Notes: a model not told the origin generated them from the sequence alone. A stretch of DNA of 64,000 bases from Methanococcus aeolicus Nankai-3 (GCF_000017185.1 NC_009635.1:1505501-1569500), one strand, 5' to 3'. Shown: positions 33,882 to 44,245, numbered from the stretch's first letter. Numbers and translations are program-made.

Positions 33882-35036
33882 ATGTCAGGTTTAGATGTGT
33901 TTTTATTTTTATGGGCGGCGTCCCTAATATTTTTTATGAAAGCAGGTTTTTTAGCGTTGGAAATAGGACAATTTAGTCATAAAAACTCAGCATATCATTG
34001 TGTTTTAAAATTGGTTGATTTGGTTGCAGTATTTGTAGCCTATTTGTTTGTAGGCTACGGGGTGTCTTATGGATTTGAAACCATAATGCCATTAATCACT
34101 GGAACTTTTGATGTGGAGCTCGGTGCATGGTGGATAAAAATGGCAGTATTTGCGGCGGCAGCTATAACCATTATTACCGGAGGAGTTGCAGAAAGAATTA
34201 AAATATTGCCTTACTTTATCGGAGCTCTATTGGTTGCCGGAGGGCTATATCCATTAGTAGAACATCTTGTTTGGGGCGGAGGATTTTCAAGCATGGGCAT
34301 TAACTTCGTAGATTATGCAGGAAGTGGAGCAGTTCATTTATTTGGTGGGTTGGTTGGACTGTCCGCAGCATGGGCATTAGGTCCAAGGTTGAAAAAATAC
34401 ATAAATGGAATACCTCAGGCATTACCTGGGCATAATGTTCCATTGGCTGTATTGGGTGCATTTATATTGGCATTTGGCTGGTACGGATTTAATATTGGAA
34501 GTGCTTCCGCTGTTGGAGATGGTTTAGAGATGGTTCAAGTAGCAATAGCTACAACAATGGCATTAACTGGAGGCATACTGGGCGGTGCTTTAAGTTCAAG
34601 AAATGACCCATTATATACGGCAAATGGGATGTGCGCGGGATTAGTTGCCGTATGTAGTGGTGTAGCTTTATTTACTCCAATTGGGGCTTTAATCGTTGGA
34701 TTATTGGCAGGATTACAACAACCATTCACATACAGAATAATTGAGGAAAAATTAAAAATAGATGATGTTTGTGCCATTGGCCCAGTTCATGCTATGAGTG
34801 GGTTTATTGGAGTAATTTGTGCAGGAATTCCATTTTTATTAAGGGATGCATCAGGAGTTTCATTAATCGGACAAATAATGGGTGCGGGAATTATTACAGG
34901 AATTGCACTTATTGGAGGGGCAATAATTTATAAAGGTTTGGATTTAACCATCGGATTAAGAGTTTCCGAAGAAGCAGAGAAAAAAGGATGTGATGAAGGA
35001 GTATTGCAAGTTAATGCATATTCTAAAATAGATTAA
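33882..35036 (+). CDS. amtB: Ammonium transporter
   Basis: 384 residues with eleven predicted membrane helices. Both pore His are visible, in SGAVHLFGG and GPVHAMSGF, plus the GFAxxxGGxxE-like AERIK and GWYGFNIGS family segments. It admits ammonia and is closed by binding of GlnK. The start has GAGGTGA upstream. A glnK gene follows by 124 bases. Confidence 0.95.
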   Translation: MSGLDVFLFLWAASLIFFMKAGFLALEIGQFSHKNSAYHCVLKLVDLVAVFVAYLFVGYGVSYGFETIMPLITGTFDVELGAWWIKMAVFAAAAITIITGGVAERIKILPYFIGALLVAGGLYPLVEHLVWGGGFSSMGINFVDYAGSGAVHLFGGLVGLSAAWALGPRLKKYINGIPQALPGHNVPLAVLGAFILAFGWYGFNIGSASAVGDGLEMVQVAIATTMALTGGILGGALSSRNDPLYTANGMCAGLVAVCSGVALFTPIGALIVGLLAGLQQPFTYRIIEEKLKIDDVCAIGPVHAMSGFIGVICAGIPFLLRDASGVSLIGQIMGAGIITGIALIGGAIIYKGLDLTIGLRVSEEAEKKGCDEGVLQVNAYSKID

Positions 35037-35056
35037 CTTTATTCTCATATATATTA

Positions 35057-35077
35057 GGAAATGAGTTTCTTATTTCC
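35057..35077. promoter_or_regulatory. Possible degenerate NrpR operator upstream of the first glnK
   Basis: GGAA-ATGAGT-TTCT (35057-35070) has one mismatch to GGAA-N6-TTCC, with a further TTTCCG ending at 35078. It sits about 90 bases before the glnK start and shares the TTTCC-TAATAATCT pattern with the amtB upstream region. Confidence 0.45.
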
Positions 35078-35151
35078 GTAATAATCTTTATATTATATAT
35101 TTTGTATAATTCCTTAAATTATAATATATATTATATAATTATTAATTATAA

Positions 35152-35499
<348 letters not shown>

Positions 35500-35666
35500 T
35501 TGTGGGTTAGTTTATTAATTAGTTTAATTATTTTTTTCTCTATTTTTTTCTTTATTTAATAAATTATTTTTTATAATATATTTTATAGTATATATCCATG
35601 TAACAATATAATTGATTTTTTTAATTATCGTAAGGTATATATATGGTGATTTCCTATTATTATGTA

Positions 35667-35680
35667 GGAAGGGTATTTCC
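35667..35680. promoter_or_regulatory. NrpR operator upstream of the second glnK
   Basis: GGAAGGGTATTTCC is a perfect GGAA-N6-TTCC, the binding site of the methanogen nitrogen repressor NrpR. It lies 36 bases before the glnK ATG and downstream of a TATATATA box (about 35637-35644), where a bound repressor would block initiation. NrpR releases DNA when 2-oxoglutarate is high. Confidence 0.85.
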
Positions 35681-35698
35681 GATTTAATTTTACTATAA

Positions 35699-36055
<357 letters not shown>

Positions 36056-36121
36056 TTAAAAAATAAACTTAAAAAATAAACTTATGAATAAATAATATAA
36101 TGTATCAGTATAGGTGAAAAT

Positions 36122-37333
36122 ATGGTTGTAGATATAAACACAGTGCAAGAGGGATTAAATGCATTAGCTACCTCAGGAGATGTATTTTATCTTGTAGTTA
36201 TGGGGGTTCTTGTATTTTTAATGCAATTAGGATTTGCAATGCTTGAAGGAGGGCAAGTTAGGAAGAAAAATGTCAACAATGTTATGATGAAGAATTACAG
36301 TGATTGGATTATTGGATGTCTTTCATGGTTATTTGTAGGTAGTGTTTTGGCAACTTCAATAGTGCCTGCTGATTTCATTAGCTGGTGGGGAAAAATATTC
36401 ATGACTTCATGGGATTCAATAAACATTGATTTAGCAAACTGGTTCTTTGGTTTAGTATTTGCGGCAACAGCGGCAACAATAGTTTCAGGAGGGGTTGCCG
36501 AAAGAATTAAATTCTCTGCATATGTATTAATTGCTGTATTAATTGTAGCATTTGTATATCCATTCTTTGTATATTTGGGTCCTTGGGGCTCTGGTATGAT
36601 AGGTTGGGCAGATTATGCTGGAAGTTTAATTGTGCATGGATTGGGTGGATTTTTGGCATTGGGGTCAATCATGGCATTAGGTCCAAGAATAGGAAGATTT
36701 GTAAATGGTCAAGCTATTCCATTATTGGGACATAACATACCAATGGCAGTATTTGGTTCATTTGCTTTGGCAATCGGTTGGTATGGATTTAATGTTGGGA
36801 GCTCCCTTGCATTAGGTGATATATCAGGTTTAGTAGTAGCTACAACCACACTTGCTATGGCAGGTGGTGGATTAGGTGGTATGTTAGCATCTAAAAATGA
36901 TGTGTTATTTACGGCAAACGGTATAGTAGCAGGGCTTGTAGCAATTTGTGCAGGAACTGACATTGTTAGTCCAATAGCAGCATTAATAATAGGTCTTTTA
37001 GCAGGAATTCAAGTTCCAATTGTATATAAATTAATTGAAAAAGCAAAATTGGACGATGTATGTGGTGTTGTTCCAGTGCATGGAACAGCAGGAATATTGG
37101 GAGCTCTGTTGGCAGGAATATTTGGAATGGAAGCTCTTGGTGGTGCAGGTGGAGTTAGCTTTGTAGACCAAGCAATAGCTTGTATATTCACAATGGTTTA
37201 TGGAACAGGGCTAGGATTTGGAATTGCTAAATTAGCTGGTTTATTGACTGGCGGATTAAGAGTAAAAGAAGAAGAAGAAAAACTTGGTCTTGATTTGGCA
37301 GAGCACAAATTACCAGCTTATCCAGAAGAATAA
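36122..37333 (+). CDS. amtB: Ammonium transporter (second copy)
   Basis: 403 residues, eleven-helix Amt fold, pore His in SLIVHGLGG and VPVHGTAG. It is clearly diverged from the first amtB, unlike the two glnK genes. It follows glnK, giving an amtB-glnK-glnK-amtB block. The start has GGTGA. No operator is seen directly upstream, so it probably relies on the glnK promoter. Confidence 0.95.
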   Translation: MVVDINTVQEGLNALATSGDVFYLVVMGVLVFLMQLGFAMLEGGQVRKKNVNNVMMKNYSDWIIGCLSWLFVGSVLATSIVPADFISWWGKIFMTSWDSINIDLANWFFGLVFAATAATIVSGGVAERIKFSAYVLIAVLIVAFVYPFFVYLGPWGSGMIGWADYAGSLIVHGLGGFLALGSIMALGPRIGRFVNGQAIPLLGHNIPMAVFGSFALAIGWYGFNVGSSLALGDISGLVVATTTLAMAGGGLGGMLASKNDVLFTANGIVAGLVAICAGTDIVSPIAALIIGLLAGIQVPIVYKLIEKAKLDDVCGVVPVHGTAGILGALLAGIFGMEALGGAGGVSFVDQAIACIFTMVYGTGLGFGIAKLAGLLTGGLRVKEEEEKLGLDLAEHKLPAYPEE

Positions 37334-37832
37334 AATAAATATTATTTAATTTTTTTATTATTTTATCTCCTTAATTTTTAATTTTATTTTTTATACTGTT
37401 TTTTTTAAATTGTTTGCCATATATTTTATAATATATACAACATAATTAACACCATACATTATAATAACTGGAAACGCTGGAAAAAATATGGGAGTTTTAT
37501 TAAATGGGGGAATATAGTAAGTTCAAAAACTGTCCTATATTAGTCCAAAATAATTAAGTGGAATGGGATATAACTATATAGTTTTATTTTCACCACCATA
37601 GTGTGAAACAGTTCGAAGATTGACTATAATAGTAAAAATAGTAGCACTGGGAATTTACAGCATCGGAAATGAAAAAATTAACAATAGAAGTGCTGGAAAA
37701 TTTTTGGGCGCTAAGAAAAAAAGCGGAATAATATATGTAAAAAAGGGAACTCCCCAAAATACCAAACTAAAAAAAATATAATTTAAATAAAAATGATTTA
37801 AATCTATAAATATATATTCTTTAAAAAAATAG
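37334..37832. other. 499-base intergenic region with a mobile repeat and a possible decayed gene
   Basis: The TATAGT-family copy at 37513-37628 sits in the middle. To its right an unstopped frame (about 37617-37781) reads IVALGIYSIGNEKINNRS and later KFLGAKKKSGIIYVKKGTPQ, but it has no good start. To its left a short frame reads TGNAGKNMGVLLNGGI. These may be parts of one gene split by the element, or chance. Related GCTGGAAAA...TGGG phrases occur on both sides. Confidence 0.3.
37513..37628. repeat. MITE-like TATAGT element, short subfamily
   Basis: 116 bases from TATAGTAAGTTCAAAAACTG to GTTCGAAGATTGACTATA. It is nearly identical to 53257-53378 along its whole length (shared TTAGTCCAAAATAATTAAGT, CACCATAGTGTGAAACAG). 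The ends are imperfect inverted repeats. It has no reading frame. Confidence 0.85.
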
Positions 37833-37906
37833 AGCTTTGGGCGGGATTCGGACCCGCGACCTCTTGCTTACCAAGCAAGCGCTATACCGAGCTAAGCCAC
37901 CAAAGC
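37833..37906 (-). tRNA. tRNA-Thr (anticodon GGT)
   Basis: The minus strand folds as a full cloverleaf. The acceptor stem GCTTTGG pairs with CCAAAGC, the anticodon loop is TTGGTAA within a CTTGC/GCAAG stem, and the T-arm is CGGGTTCGAATCCCG. Discriminator U; CCA is not encoded. The anticodon GGU reads ACC and ACU threonine codons. An archaeal promoter lies upstream. Confidence 0.97.
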
Positions 37907-37962
37907 AATAAATATTGTTTATTTAATTGTAGTATAGAACACAATATAAAATGATAAATCTA

Positions 37963-37980
37963 ATATATATACTTTTCGGT
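37963..37980 (-). promoter_or_regulatory. BRE/TATA promoter of tRNA-Thr
   Basis: On the minus strand ACCGAAAAGTATATATAT gives a textbook archaeal BRE (CCGAAAA) plus TATA box. Transcription would begin some 25 bases downstream, leaving a short leader before the tRNA 5' end. Confidence 0.75.
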
Positions 37981-38030
37981 ATGTATATGGATATACAATA
38001 AAAAATAAAAAAAATATAATTTATAATATT

Positions 38031-39599
38031 TTATTTTTTAGGCCAAGTAATTACTTTTGGTATATTTGGCATTTCTCCAATTTTATCTTTAATTAATTCC
38101 GGCCAGTCGTTGTAGTCAAATCCATATTGTGCCAAAAATCCTATTACCCATCTACTAAGCCCAAATCCTGTGCATCCTGTCCATACCGTTCTGTTTTTGT
38201 AATCTTTTACACCAAATCCTTCTACAAAATGAGTTCCATGAACATTTGCTGATGTTACGGCAACTCCTTTTCTTTCATCTTTTACATGAGGGAGCCATAA
38301 TCTCATTTCATATTTTGGAACTTCTGGGAATTCTATGTTTCTTTCCTCTTTTTTCCTTCCCTCTAAATAAAATGGGTCGTCTCCTACCTCGGTCCAATAC
38401 TCTAAATCAAGTTTTTCAGCAAGTTTTTCGGCATATTTCAATGTGTCATCTCTTACGCTATTTACAAATTCAGGAGCTCCCATTTGAACTGTTTCTATTC
38501 TTAAAAATTCATGAACTCTATCAAGCCCTTTTGAGCCTCCTCCTTCCCATCTGTATGTCCAGCCACTTTTATCCACAAATTTAACTGGATTATCAATATC
38601 CACTAATTCATGGTCAAAGAATTGATAGAATGGCTCACATTGGGCAGGTGCCAACACATACCCCGGATTTCTAAGAAGGTCTTTTAATTTATGTATTGGG
38701 ATTTCATTTTTAATCATCATTTCATTTACAAACTCTTTAAACATCTCTGGGTCTCTTTTTGGCGGAGATACATAATACATTCCCTCAGGAAGCCCTTCCA
38801 AATATCTCATTTTGTACATAACTTCCAATGGAATAAGTTTTGGGAATAAACATTCATCAAATCCAATTTTATTTATGCATTCTTCCATAAGGAGCTCCTC
38901 AAAAGCCCTTAATAATTTAGTCATTGGTGGAGTGTAAAACCATTGACCTTTTCCAGAAAATCGCTTAACCCAGCCTAATTTTTCGCTTTCTTCTGTTGGG
39001 TCTTTATTATATGATATTGTTCTTTCTGCCTTATATTCTGATACAATTGTATTTGGAGCTATTCCACACACTTCATAAGTTAAATCGCACTCTTCGCCAC
39101 TATCTCCAATGTTGTCAATTTCTGTTTTTACAAATTTAATTGCTCTATCTACAATATTTCTTTTTAATTCACTATCTCCAATATTTTTAAATATGATTTT
39201 TATAGTATTTTCTTCTTCGTTTAATTCTGTTTCACATTCTGGTACTTTTAAATTTTCAAGGGCATCTATATTGTGGGGGGCATTAATTGTTATTTCGTAA
39301 TTATCTATTTTTATATCTCTTATTCCCATTTTGTGAATTTTCCCAACTTTTTCCATTATTGGTTTTTTTAATCTAATAATTGCCTCATGGGCTCTCGCAT
39401 AAGTGCCTGAAATTATGTTTAATATTAATTCATTGCCTTTAAATTCATAATTTACTATTTTTGAAGCTTCTTCCTCTTTTCCAGTAGGCACTCCTTTTAA
39501 TAATATGGTTCTATCATTCAATACTTCAATTATATCTTTTTTGGCATCATCAGTAATTTCCTTACTAAATATAATTTTACCATTTAATTCAAATTTCAT
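38031..39599 (-). CDS. serS: Seryl-tRNA synthetase, methanogen-type
   Basis: 522 residues of the rare class II SerRS confined mainly to methanogens. It has a distinctive N-terminal tRNA-binding domain rather than a coiled-coil arm. The catalytic part shows [27 protein letters not shown] and the motif-3-like [20 protein letters not shown]. Cys and Glu residues in these segments fit the zinc site known from this type. GGTGA lies before the ATG. It also supplies Ser-tRNA(Sec), the precursor for selenocysteine. Confidence 0.95.
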   Translation of the reverse strand: MKFELNGKIIFSKEITDDAKKDIIEVLNDRTILLKGVPTGKEEEASKIVNYEFKGNELILNIISGTYARAHEAIIRLKKPIMEKVGKIHKMGIRDIKIDNYEITINAPHNIDALENLKVPECETELNEEENTIKIIFKNIGDSELKRNIVDRAIKFVKTEIDNIGDSGEECDLTYEVCGIAPNTIVSEYKAERTISYNKDPTEESEKLGWVKRFSGKGQWFYTPPMTKLLRAFEELLMEECINKIGFDECLFPKLIPLEVMYKMRYLEGLPEGMYYVSPPKRDPEMFKEFVNEMMIKNEIPIHKLKDLLRNPGYVLAPAQCEPFYQFFDHELVDIDNPVKFVDKSGWTYRWEGGGSKGLDRVHEFLRIETVQMGAPEFVNSVRDDTLKYAEKLAEKLDLEYWTEVGDDPFYLEGRKKEERNIEFPEVPKYEMRLWLPHVKDERKGVAVTSANVHGTHFVEGFGVKDYKNRTVWTGCTGFGLSRWVIGFLAQYGFDYNDWPELIKDKIGEMPNIPKVITWPKK

Positions 39600-39656
39600 A
39601 AAATCACCATTATATCGTTAAATTATAAAATATTATATTGCCATATATATTGTGTA

Positions 39657-39758
39657 TATAGTCAATCTTCGAACTATTTCACTAAATTATCTCAAAATCG
39701 CAAAGCGATTTTATTTAATTTATAAGACAATAAAGGGACAGTTTTTGAACTTACTATA
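39657..39758. repeat. MITE-like TATAGT element, compact copy
   Basis: 102 bases, TATAGTCAATCTTCGAAC to GGACAGTTTTTGAACTTACTATA, with one AAAATCGC-AAA-GCGATTTT hairpin in the middle. It is the simplest complete member of the long subfamily and defines its ends well. Confidence 0.85.
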
Positions 39759-39835
39759 ATTTAACATATTTATTATCGTATTTTTTATTATTGTATCATT
39801 AATATTTTTATTCTTATTATTCTTATTATTTAATT

Positions 39836-40867
39836 TTAGGATATTTTCCGTAATTCTTCAATAATTTTATCGCTTACTTCCTTTGTTTTTAAATTGCCCC
39901 CTAAATCAGGAGTTATATCTTTATGGGCCAACACCTGTTTTACGGCATCTTTTAATAGCCTACTTTTCTCCTTCATATCTAGGTAATATAGCATCATCGA
40001 AGCACTAAGAACCGCAGCTATCGGATTTGCAACACCTTTTCCAGCTATGTCTGGGGCGGAACCATGCACAGGCTCAAATAATCCATAATTATCCCCAATA
40101 TTTGCTGAAGGAGCCAAGCCTAAACCTCCCAATAATCCCGATGCTTCATCGGATAATATGTCACCAAATAAATTTGTAGTTACAATTACATCGAACATTT
40201 GTGGGCTTTTTAAAATATACATTGCCGTAGCATCTACTAAATAATCGTTTCCTTCTATATTGTATTCATTTTTATATTTTTCTTTAAATTCATTGAATAT
40301 GTTTAAAAAAAGACCGTCCGTAATTCTTAAAATATTTGATTTATGGATACAGGATACTTTTTTTCTGTGATGTTTCACAGCATATTCAAATGCAAATTTA
40401 ATAATTCTTTTGCTTCCTTTTTTAGATATATGCCTTTCCGATATTGCCAACTCTTTTTCTTCGTCATAATATTCCACACCAGAATATAGTCCTTCTGTGT
40501 TTTCTCGAATTATTATGAAATCTATATTATTTGAACTATCGGAATTATCTAATTTATGTATTGGTCTTACATTTGCATATAGGTCTAATTCTTTTCTAAG
40601 TGTTAATATGGGGCTTTTATATGGTTTTCGCTCCGTTTCATCTAATTTAGGGGTGCTAACTGCACCAAATAATATGGCATCGCATTCTTTTGCAGTTTTT
40701 AATGTTTTTTCGGGTATTGCATCACCGCACCGTTTAAAACATTCATATCCCGCATGTTCATATATGAATTCAAAGTCCCCTATTTCTTTTAATATGCGGA
40801 CTGTTTCAGGTATTACTTCTTTTCCTATGCCGTCCCCTTCTATCACACATATTTTAGGTATTTTCAA
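39836..40867 (-). CDS. aksF: Homoisocitrate dehydrogenase
   Basis: 343 residues of the isocitrate/isopropylmalate dehydrogenase family. It has VIEGDGIGKEVIPE, a substrate loop SPILTLRK, RENTEGLYSG, NLFGDILSDEASGLLGGLGLAPSANIG and EPVHGSAPDIAGKG. The SPILTLRKELDLYANVRPI and KKVSCIHKSNILRITDGLF segments match AksF better than LeuB as I remember them. AksF extends 2-oxoglutarate towards the coenzyme B side chain. The likely start is TTG 40867, four bases after GGTGA, not the ATG at 40906. Confidence 0.82.
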   Translation of the reverse strand: MKIPKICVIEGDGIGKEVIPETVRILKEIGDFEFIYEHAGYECFKRCGDAIPEKTLKTAKECDAILFGAVSTPKLDETERKPYKSPILTLRKELDLYANVRPIHKLDNSDSSNNIDFIIIRENTEGLYSGVEYYDEEKELAISERHISKKGSKRIIKFAFEYAVKHHRKKVSCIHKSNILRITDGLFLNIFNEFKEKYKNEYNIEGNDYLVDATAMYILKSPQMFDVIVTTNLFGDILSDEASGLLGGLGLAPSANIGDNYGLFEPVHGSAPDIAGKGVANPIAAVLSASMMLYYLDMKEKSRLLKDAVKQVLAHKDITPDLGGNLKTKEVSDKIIEELRKIS

Positions 40868-41035
40868 AATATCACCGCGATAATATATAATGATGAGATA
40901 AATCATAAATTAACTAAAAAATAAGGGTTTATAAAATATAAATGTATGCTAAAAAAATAGAATAATAGAATATATCATTAGGTATGTGCCCGGAGCTCCC
41001 TGTATGGTATATAATAATATTATAAGGTAATCAAT

Positions 41036-42121
41036 TTATACAATCTGCATGGCAATTTCTTTTGCACATTCTCTTTTTTCTCCTAAATCAGTTAAAAATT
41101 CTTTAATTTTTTCATAACAATTCTTTTTACAACTTCCACAAAGGAGCTCCCCGCCTTTGCAACTATCATATATTTCTTTTAACTCTTTATCATCATCAAT
41201 TAAATGATATACAAATAATTCATATACTACACAATTTTCAGGAGTTCCTCCTAATTTTTTCTGTTCCTCTAATGTCTCTCTACCTCCAGTTTTACTGGAC
41301 ATAATTTTCTTTTTTAATGATTTAGATGGAGTATCGCTTAGAAATATGGCAGTTTCAGGTTTTGAAGAACTCATTTTTCCACCAGATAGTCCAGTCATAA
41401 ATCTATGATATGTGGAAGATGGAGGCATAAAATTAAATTCTTTTGTTTTATTTGCCCTACTTGCTATATCTCTTGTTAATCTCAAATGGGGGTCTTGGTC
41501 AATTCCAACGGGAACTATTGTTGGTATTTTTTCATTTAATTGGGGGTATAATATATCTGCAACTTGAACAATTGGGGCAAATATATGTCCAATGTTAGTT
41601 TCACCACCAAAACCATATATTCCTTTCATTTCGCTAAAATTAACTCTTTTAGATAATTTCATAGCTAAATCTTTAACTGATTCATTTTTTGATTGGAGAT
41701 ATATATTTATTTTATCGGGGTTTAAACCCAATGCTATGTAGTTAGTTATATATTCCTCAATTGCAAGATTTTTTGTGGTTTCAAAATCCATGCCTCTTGC
41801 CCAATATGCCTCCAAATCTGCTATTGGAATATATATTTCTGCATTATGCTTTTGATAATATAGCAGTTGGTCAATAATCATTTTATGTCCAAAGTGCATT
41901 TTACCAGATGGCATCATTCCGCTAACTACGGCAAATTTTTTATTTTCATTTATTGAATTGATTATTCTTCCAAAATCTCTATGTCCGAATATTATTCCTC
42001 TCCTCATAAAATGATGGGGATTTTCAATATCATCTAATAACTCTTTTATAGATTTTATTCCAAATTGTTCCATTGTTTTTTTATAATCTATATCTTCTGA
42101 AACTTCCCATGGCGTTATCAA
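41036..42121 (-). CDS. trpS: Tryptophanyl-tRNA synthetase
   Basis: 361 residues, archaeal/eukaryotic type. The HIGH-like motif is in SGMMPSGKMHFGHKM and the KMSKS-like motif is GGKMSSSKPE; DQDPHLRLTRDIA is also typical. The C-terminus has a Cys cluster (CKGGELLCGSCKKNC). The start is TTG, placed exactly four bases after GGTGA. It charges tRNA-Trp. Confidence 0.95.
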   Translation of the reverse strand: MITPWEVSEDIDYKKTMEQFGIKSIKELLDDIENPHHFMRRGIIFGHRDFGRIINSINENKKFAVVSGMMPSGKMHFGHKMIIDQLLYYQKHNAEIYIPIADLEAYWARGMDFETTKNLAIEEYITNYIALGLNPDKINIYLQSKNESVKDLAMKLSKRVNFSEMKGIYGFGGETNIGHIFAPIVQVADILYPQLNEKIPTIVPVGIDQDPHLRLTRDIASRANKTKEFNFMPPSSTYHRFMTGLSGGKMSSSKPETAIFLSDTPSKSLKKKIMSSKTGGRETLEEQKKLGGTPENCVVYELFVYHLIDDDKELKEIYDSCKGGELLCGSCKKNCYEKIKEFLTDLGEKRECAKEIAMQIV

Positions 42122-42172
42122 AATTTCACCGTTATATCATATTGTTATAATAATTAATTGTTAATTTATAAT

Positions 42173-42200
42173 TTATCTTCAATAACTGTCCTTTCTATTT
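42173..42200. repeat. Fragment of the TATAGT repeat family
   Basis: TTATCTTCAATAACTGTCCTT matches the left end of the 55377 copy (AATCTTCAATAACTGTCCTT). No right end is found nearby, so it is a truncated remnant in the gap upstream of trpS. Confidence 0.55.
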
Positions 42201-42336
42201 TAAAAAGTGCATTTTTACATATCTAAAAATCAGGGAGCTCCTGCATATTTTAAATAATGTATATTATATCCCATAATTTAGTATAAAAAATTTGAATAAA
42301 CTATTATATTAATATATTTTCATTTATTATTTTTTT

Positions 42337-42392
42337 GGGCATATCGTGAATTATTCTGTCCTTATGGACGGGGACTTCTTGCGGAATGAGGT
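42337..42392. ncRNA. GC-rich intergenic island, possible small RNA
   Basis: The segment from GGGCATATCGTG to GCGGAATGAGG is about half G+C within DNA that is otherwise about three-quarters A+T. It holds GTCC-TTAT-GGAC as a small hairpin at 42358-42369 and no open frame. In AT-rich methanogens such islands are often structured RNAs. It lies just past the marker 11 stop. No C/D boxes or tRNA shape are seen; strand unknown. Confidence 0.35.
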
Positions 42393-42399
42393 TAAAAAT

Positions 42400-43320
42400 T
42401 TATAAATCATCTGGCAATTTAGCTGCCTGTTCATGATGCTCTGCAAGTCCAAGTGCCGCAACTGCTCCAATTATTCCTCCGTCCTTTTCAAATACTTTAA
42501 TAATATCAATATTATTTCGCATTGCCACAGATTTTGCCTCTTCAACAGTAACCATTCCTCTTTTTGCTTTACAGGTAAATAATTTCATGCTTTTTGAAGG
42601 TGTAATTCCATAATACACGGCAACCGCAGTTTTATCGGATAAACTTTTTTCTTTCAATTGATTTTTAATTAATTCTTTAAGTTTATATTTATACTCCGGA
42701 TAAATTGCAAATGTTAAACCAATTGAAACACAGTTCTGGGTTTTATTTGGATTTCCTGGATAAAGTTGGATTATGGTATGGTCTATATAATATCCCCAAC
42801 CTTCTTTTTCCACAATATTGCCAATTTCATTTGCAAGAACCCAAGTTGCTCCCTCTTCTTTTGTGTCAGTGTCATCAATTCCAACTATAACTTTTTCCAT
42901 TTTTGGAGTAATTACTGCACCCTTTCCGAGTTTGGAGCCTCCTCCTTTTTCATATAATATTGTATTGATTACATTTTTCGCATTGCTTCTCAATTCTACG
43001 CCAACCCCTGCGCCAGCTAAACCCGCATAAACGATATGCACATTATTATCCTCGATAAATACTTTCTCGATACCTGCGGCACTTAATGAAGGCACAAGAT
43101 TTAATTTACATTTATCAATATTTAGGATAAAATGATGTTTATTTCCATTTCGCCATGCAGATATAATAAGTGGAGATGTTCTTTGGTATTGATATATTAT
43201 CCACTGAGAACCACTGGGGCATGGATGTTCTTCTATTAACTCCACTATGTTTAATTGTTCGTCTGCCATAGCAATTATTTTTTTATACGATACTTTTTCA
43301 ATGTTATCAATTTTTCCCAT
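42400..43320 (-). CDS. Methanogenesis marker protein 11
   Basis: 306 residues. The middle has GIDDTDTKEEGATWVLANEI, a phosphate-binding DxDT segment shared with the TiaS tRNA-agmatinylation family. The C-terminal part has YYGITPSKSMKLFTCKAKRGMVT. The whole matches the conserved protein family found in all methanogens. Its role is not known to me; an ATP-dependent modification step of a methanogenic enzyme or cofactor is a guess. GGTG lies upstream of the ATG. Confidence 0.8.
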   Translation of the reverse strand: MGKIDNIEKVSYKKIIAMADEQLNIVELIEEHPCPSGSQWIIYQYQRTSPLIISAWRNGNKHHFILNIDKCKLNLVPSLSAAGIEKVFIEDNNVHIVYAGLAGAGVGVELRSNAKNVINTILYEKGGGSKLGKGAVITPKMEKVIVGIDDTDTKEEGATWVLANEIGNIVEKEGWGYYIDHTIIQLYPGNPNKTQNCVSIGLTFAIYPEYKYKLKELIKNQLKEKSLSDKTAVAVYYGITPSKSMKLFTCKAKRGMVTVEEAKSVAMRNNIDIIKVFEKDGGIIGAVAALGLAEHHEQAAKLPDDL

Positions 43321-43516
43321 ATTTTTTCACACCTATTTTATTTTCATTTTTATATGTGGTTATTATATGTATTGGGCTAGTGTGTGTATTTTCAGGACTT
43401 TTTGCAGCCAAATATTATACTATGCTAATTTTTAACAGATAACATGCCCATAATTCACTAAACGATTATTATTAACAATATTTTTGAATATATTTTATAT
43501 TTTTCTATTGTATTTT

Positions 43517-44086
43517 TTATTTATTTTTCTGTTCTTGTTTTTCTGCAAACTGTTGAATTATTTTTTTACAAGTATATTCAAATAAATCATCTTTAATATG
43601 ATTATAATTTATTTCAAGTTTTTGAAGCCCATAATTTAAAATAGCCATCTCTAATTCCCACCTGATATTTTCGAGCTCCAGCTTTAATCCTTCTATTTTA
43701 TTGAATATATCCCAGTTTAATGAATCATCAGTATCTACCGATACATTTTTTAATTTATTGATATATTCGTTTAATTCTTGATAGTTGATAATATCTATGT
43801 TATTATTTAATTTATCTAGGTTATGTTTTAGTTTATTTAATGATTCCATATATTCATTTATTTCATTAGTTAAATATTTTTCATTGCCCATATTTAAATT
43901 TAATCTATTATTTAATTCTTTTAACGAATCCTCTAATATTCCGATTTCATTGGTGATATTTACATATTTTTTAAAATAATGCTTCAACTTATCTTTGTCG
44001 GTGTATTCCTTATCTTTCAAAAGAATGAGCTCCGCAATTTTTTTTATGTTAGTAATAATTATCCCCCCATCATATAGTAAGTTCAA
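43517..44086 (-). CDS. Hypothetical coiled-coil protein with start region inside a mobile repeat
   Basis: Up to 189 residues, nearly all amphipathic helix with Leu/Asn/Lys heptads, so a coiled coil. I do not recognise a family. The first codons of the longest frame (TTG 44086) lie within the TATAGT copy at 44073-44144. A better start may be TTG 44020, which has GGAG eight bases upstream and would give 167 residues. The insertion may have replaced its original promoter. Confidence 0.55.
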   Translation of the reverse strand: MNLLYDGGIIITNIKKIAELILLKDKEYTDKDKLKHYFKKYVNITNEIGILEDSLKELNNRLNLNMGNEKYLTNEINEYMESLNKLKHNLDKLNNNIDIINYQELNEYINKLKNVSVDTDDSLNWDIFNKIEGLKLELENIRWELEMAILNYGLQKLEINYNHIKDDLFEYTCKKIIQQFAEKQEQKNK

Positions 44087-44144
44087 TAACCGTCCTTATC
44101 CTAATTATTGGTAGATTTATGAAAACGACCGAAGATTGACTATA
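44073..44144. repeat. MITE-like TATAGT element, shortest complete copy
   Basis: 72 bases, TATAGTAAGTTCAATAACCG to GACCGAAGATTGACTATA. Both ends of the family are kept with almost no core. It abuts or overlaps the 5' end of the coiled-coil gene. Confidence 0.8.
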
Positions 44145-44209
44145 ATTATATATATCTTTTGAAGTCCGTTCAAAGTCTGCTGATAACAATCATAAAATAT
44201 TAAAAATTT

Positions 44210-44245
44210 AACTACAAAATCATAATGGTCCTGTTATTTGTAGTT
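44210..44245. terminator. Inverted repeat downstream of arcS
   Basis: AACTACAAA (44210-44218) and TTTGTAGTT (44237-44245) form a 9-bp stem around an 18-base loop. It lies 37 bases past the arcS stop in the minus direction. An AT-rich stem is weak, so a terminator or processing role is only suggested. Confidence 0.35.

Noticed and set aside
40889..40920. C-box-like ATGATGA upstream of aksF
   Set aside because: No D box CTGA follows at a suitable distance and no terminal stem is present.
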